Positions 60,701-64,000 of a DNA stretch of 64,000 nt are shown here, piece by piece. The notes under the pieces were generated by a model, which saw nothing but the letters and a program-made list of their open reading frames with translations, was not told where the DNA came from and ran no database searches. The position numbers and the translations under genes were made by a program. Where the stretch lies: NCBI GenBank assembly GCA_012931725.1, contig CM022948.1:111028477-111092476 (forward strand), given 5' to 3'. This DNA is from Litsea cubeba (taxonomy: Eukaryota > Streptophyta > Magnoliopsida > Laurales > Lauraceae). Every line of letters begins with the position of its first letter. Positions within the stretch are counted from its first letter, which is position 1.

Positions 60701-63595
60701 TATAGTTAGGGGGAAAGGCTTATAAGAATCAGACTCATTTTCACTAGCCATAATGACATGTCTGCCATGTATATGCATAGTGAATGACGCATGGATAGGT
60801 CCAGCTGCAAATACTGTGAAACAGATTTTAAGCAAGCAAAAGAATCCAAACAAAGAATAAGGACAAGCAGCAAAGATGGGCAGAGAAACTTAAATCTTCA
60901 CATCTTGGAGACCATAAGCTTTGATCTCTCTACGACGGTGACTTTATTCCTCAAGTTTGTAGTGAGGGTAGGTGCCCTAAAGCGTGCCTCTGAACCCTAT
61001 TCATAGGGTTTTCTCGTGCTTAGGCGAGTAAGACCCCAAAGGAAAAACATCTGTAAAAGAAGAAAAGTTGCAGCTTTTGCCACAGGTGATGTCGGCAACT
61101 TCAGGTGGTGACAGCGACCATCAAGGTCACAAAGTGACCAAAGTCACCCCGTAGAACCCGGCTGAGTTTCATAACCTAAAGGGCTCTTCTTTTGTCTCTT
61201 TTATGCCTACAATATCTTAGGCATGCATTTCGAGCCATGCAAAGGACATATTTGCTAAAAAGTCCCAAATCCCCACTGAATATACAAACACCACAGATGG
61301 GGTTGATCGAATCCAAAGATGGACTCATGCACTAGGGCACACTCACAACAAAGATAAACACCACAATTGGAGAGAGAACTCAGACAAATCTTTAATTGAT
61401 AATTTGAAACATGAATTACAATGAAGTAGAATCATCTATAGATAGAGAGGAGTAATATCAATCCCTTCTCTTGCTTAGAAACTAAGACTTTCTAATATTA
61501 AAAAGTCTAAATAAAATTGGAAATCTAAATAAGAAATAGAAATCCTGATCAACTAATAACAGAAATTAGAAATAAGATAGCATTAGAACTCCACATAGCA
61601 ATCGGTCTAATTGGGCTTACGGGCTGAACCCAATGGACCGGGTTGACTCATGGTCAATGGGTTGGCCCCATTGACTTGGGCATGGTCTGTACCGTATCAA
61701 GTTCCTATTCCATAATCCAAATATAAACAAATCCTCCACAATATCCTCAGAAAGCTTAAAAAGATTGAGGCAAGTGGACTTGGGGCCAGATTATCACCTT
61801 GTTCAGATATGAAAGTTTTGATTCCTACACATACATGTAGGCAACATGAATGAGCTTGAAGAAACATATGCAGATCCAAAAAAATTAAATAAAAATAAAA
61901 ATGGGAGAAACCAAGTATCTTTAAGCACATTGGTTCTTGATCCAAAGAACAACTTCACTGGTAAAGGTAAAACGCTTCTATGATAGGCTACTGTAGCAAT
62001 TCTGTATAAGTTTCAGCCAACAATTTGATGGGTCAAAAGTGAAACTTCTAAGACCGGAATATGCTTCTATTACTGATAATTCCAAAGATATGGAATGGAT
62101 GGCTCAATGGTCAAGCCAAATGCATCCAAAAGAAATGGCAGAATTTCAGAATAGGACAAGAATATTATATTCTGACAATCACGACTGACACGAGAGATTC
62201 TATTGCAGAAAGATTAGCAATACCTTCATGGAGTTTTCAAGTTTGTCAAGAAGACTGACTATCTTCTGCACCTCCTCACTTGCATTGAGGCCAGGATCCT
62301 TCAAAGCAGCAGCCTCAAATCCACTGAGAGCCCTTTCATAGTTTTCAAGATATTTGTTCACCTGAAAAAAAAAATCACATCAATTTATGATGTGGAGTTA
62401 ACACCTGTAATCTTGCGGGGGAAAAAATAAAGGAAAGCCGATAACATGATGTGAAGAGGCAGGATTTCCGAACACAAGTAACAAAAGAATTAAGAAAGTG
62501 CCTAGAGGCCGTGCTTCCAAACACGCCTGCACCTTATGCACCAAGCCTCAAGTATTAGAAGTGGCTTGTGTTTAGGAACATATCTTACTATATGAGGCAT
62601 ATTTGAGGCCGACACCCTAGATGAAGCATGTGCTTCGATCCGGCTCCATAGTAAGGGCCATATGCCCCACTGACACTTAATAAAAAAGCATGTGCAGTTT
62701 GTAATTTTAAGAACTTAATTTATGACTGTTGTAACTAGATTTAGCATTAACTCATTAAAACGCTAATGAACAACAAAATTGCTCTTATTCTCTATTTTTA
62801 TTAATATATTCTTTTTACTATGATTATGTAGTCATTAAAAAGGGTGTTCATGAGGCTTACCGCTTATGCTCCATGCTTTAAGGCTTCCACTCATGTGTTG
62901 GGCAATTCGAATACCTTGTGTCGCAACTAGCAACTCGACATTTTAAAACATTGTACGCAATCCATGAAAGGTTTCAAGTTGCCCTTCTGCTAAATCATTC
63001 GCTATTATTACTTTAGCATGTTTTCGATGACAAAACCATCTATCCAATAGAGTGCCCCAGTCGGCCACACATAAAGAAAATTTATTGCATTCATTTCCTA
63101 GGAGGCATTTTCAATTCTTTCTTCTTATCTTCTGTTCCTTTTTCTTTTTCTTTTCCCTTTTTTTTTCCTTCTTTTGTTGTTGTTGTCATTCACTGGGAGT
63201 GAGGGTGGGAGTAGGGTGTGTGTGTTGGGTTTCATTACTCGGGTGCCAATTCACCAATGCCTAACAGTAATAATCATAAGTCATCAAGAACTTACTGTTG
63301 CACAGTTGAAATAGAGATCTGGATTAGACTTCATGTTTTCATCTTTCTCCTGAAATAGATCACAGTTTAGAACACCAAATTTCTAATATCAGAACAAATA
63401 TAGAATGGATTTATCATAAAAGTACAGCTATGTCCATCTACTCCTCAGCATTACTGAAACTAAACAAGCTGAGTTTGAAAACTCATATTGGCATGTTTAC
63501 AGCATTTTGGTAAGCTTTTAGTGACTGCAGAAGCTTCTTGTGATCCCATGCTCCAGTTACAAAAAAACTTGTAAGGCATGCATTTCCTAAGTTGT
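57759..63595 (-). CDS. TTC5-like TPR and OB-fold protein, C-terminal part (5' end beyond window)
   Basis: Exons in coding order: 63595-63501, 63349-63296, 62361-62224, 60539-60488, 60351-60237, 59557-59488, 59217-59146, 57875-57759. All junctions are GT-AG with matching phases, giving 236 residues to the stop. The first ~95 residues are TPR-like helices: NLGNACLTSFFVTGAWD, SNPDLYFNCATVNKYLENY, RALSGFEAAALKDPGLNAS. A basic linker (TKARRLTSL) follows. Then comes a beta-rich region (MAKVLLFIRHDNVAP, YYLVCDSNQTCFVLSVYG, GDRVTLMEPYYRIVDFSW, FKLTRVDFMEQILVNGK) matching the TTC5 OB-fold. In animals TTC5 (Strap) is a p300 cofactor and also recognises nascent tubulin to trigger mRNA decay; whether the plant protein does either is not shown here. 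For the exon at 60539 an alternative acceptor five residues' worth away is possible, but the TK-containing choice fits the family. Confidence 0.85.
57876..59145 (-). other. TTC5-like last intron
   Basis: 1,270 nt. Donor ggcaag/gtatat and acceptor gaaagcag/gcgtac. No inserted element recognised. Confidence 0.75.
59558..60236 (-). other. TTC5-like intron containing a retroposon terminus
   Basis: 679 nt between the exon ending in NVAP plus two bases and the exon starting with the base completing Leu. The plus-strand stretch 59918-59963 (gtagctgatcccaa, cagttgggacaaggctta, gatgataatgat) is a typical RTE-type retroposon 3' end with its GAT-like tail. Almost nothing else of that element remains. 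Confidence 0.65.
60363..60387. repeat. (TA)n microsatellite at a TTC5-like splice acceptor
   Basis: About 12 TA units. In the coding direction they end ten bases before the acceptor AG at 60353-60352, occupying the place of the pyrimidine tract (tatatattacatcttgcag). Confidence 0.85.
60540..62223 (-). other. TTC5-like intron, 1.7 kb, possible retroelement remnant
   Basis: Bases 61340-61700 contain runs of short ctaa/taaaat-type repeats and a ggaccgggttgactcatgg stretch, suggestive of decayed LTR-type repeats. No ends or coding remains can be named. Confidence 0.5.
62362..63295 (-). other. TTC5-like intron
   Basis: 934 nt. A pyrimidine-rich low-complexity stretch at 63118-63185 gives a spurious frame. 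No element recognised. Confidence 0.7.
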
Positions 63596-64000
63596 CTGTC
63601 AAGAAGGAATAACTCAACCTAGTGAGGTACAGATTTAAAAAGAAATTAATTTAGCAAACAACCAAATAACAGAGAGTACATTTGCACTGTGGTTAGTAGG
63701 ACTATAAAGAAATAAAAATTTGCGCTTGAATAAACCGGATAGAACCTTATGAAATTGCAGATATATCATTTGGTATAGCTGATGCAAAAGCGCTAATTTT
63801 AGGACGCCAAATGGTTGAGAACAAATTATGGAAAACCATATACTGGGAACACCTTAAAAGAACCTTGGTAGAAAAGGATAAATTGGGATAGTAGTATGAT
63901 TGTGTATATATTAAATTATTTCACATGTCAAATCACATTTACGTTTAACTGCAGCAAAGAAAAATTAGCATTTGGAAGATAATTTTATGATATGAATACA
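63596..64000 (-). other. TTC5-like intron running off the window edge
   Basis: Acceptor cttgacag lies directly before the exon at 63595. No upstream TPR exon is visible before the window ends. Confidence 0.7.

Noticed and set aside
1..64000. CRISPR arrays, bacterial-type operons, rRNA or tRNA genes
   Set aside because: None found by reading. The repeats present are transposons, microsatellites and local duplications of a plant nuclear genome.

Overview
This window is nuclear DNA of a flowering plant. The genes are split by many GT-AG introns with T-rich acceptors. One gene encodes a mitochondrial ATP synthase subunit with a plant-type arginine/serine-rich presequence, and the gaps are full of plant-type miniature transposons. 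The abundance of short inverted-repeat elements rich in 'gggcccacc'-type motifs made me think of an early-diverging angiosperm or magnoliid, but that is only an impression and no species call is made.

Three protein genes can be rebuilt exon by exon, with splice phase matching at every junction. (1) Plus strand, 22845-43308: a 19-coding-exon, 612-residue STE20/OSR1-like (BLUS1-related) Ser/Thr protein kinase. Its introns of up to 6.4 kb are loaded with transposon remains. (2) Minus strand, 55590-49749: the complete nuclear gene for mitochondrial F1-ATPase subunit beta, nine exons and 552 residues, with a TATA box and a telo-box leader. (3) Minus strand, from beyond the right edge to 57759: the C-terminal 236 residues of a TTC5-like protein (TPR repeats followed by an OB-fold domain). 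The kinase and ATPase genes are convergent. TTC5 and ATPase are in tandem on the same strand, about 2.2 kb apart. Nothing suggests the three act in one pathway.

Layout: 1-20.4 kb is intergenic and carries no gene I can support. It holds a tandem array of a 395-bp inverted-repeat element (5.1-6.5 kb), a 133-bp palindrome (11.5 kb), a hAT-type miniature element (14.1 kb) and a striking head-to-tail run of miniature elements joined at (TA)n tracts (18.5-20.3 kb). 20.4-45 kb is the kinase gene and its flanks. 45-49.7 kb is a repeat-rich spacer between the convergent genes, with two transposons bounded by perfect 8-bp target duplications and an apparent duplicate of sequence from the ATPase 3' flank. 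49.7-55.7 kb is the ATPase gene; its 2.8-kb last intron contains a Tourist-like element and a Helitron-like terminus only about 30 bp from a splice donor. 55.7-64 kb is the promoter spacer and the TTC5-like gene.

The observation I rate highest is at the last coding exon of the kinase. A 51-bp segment carrying the pyrimidine tract, the AG acceptor and the first 21 coding bases is present three times in tandem and in frame, so three alternative 3' splice sites could add 0, 17 or 34 residues to the C-terminal coiled coil.
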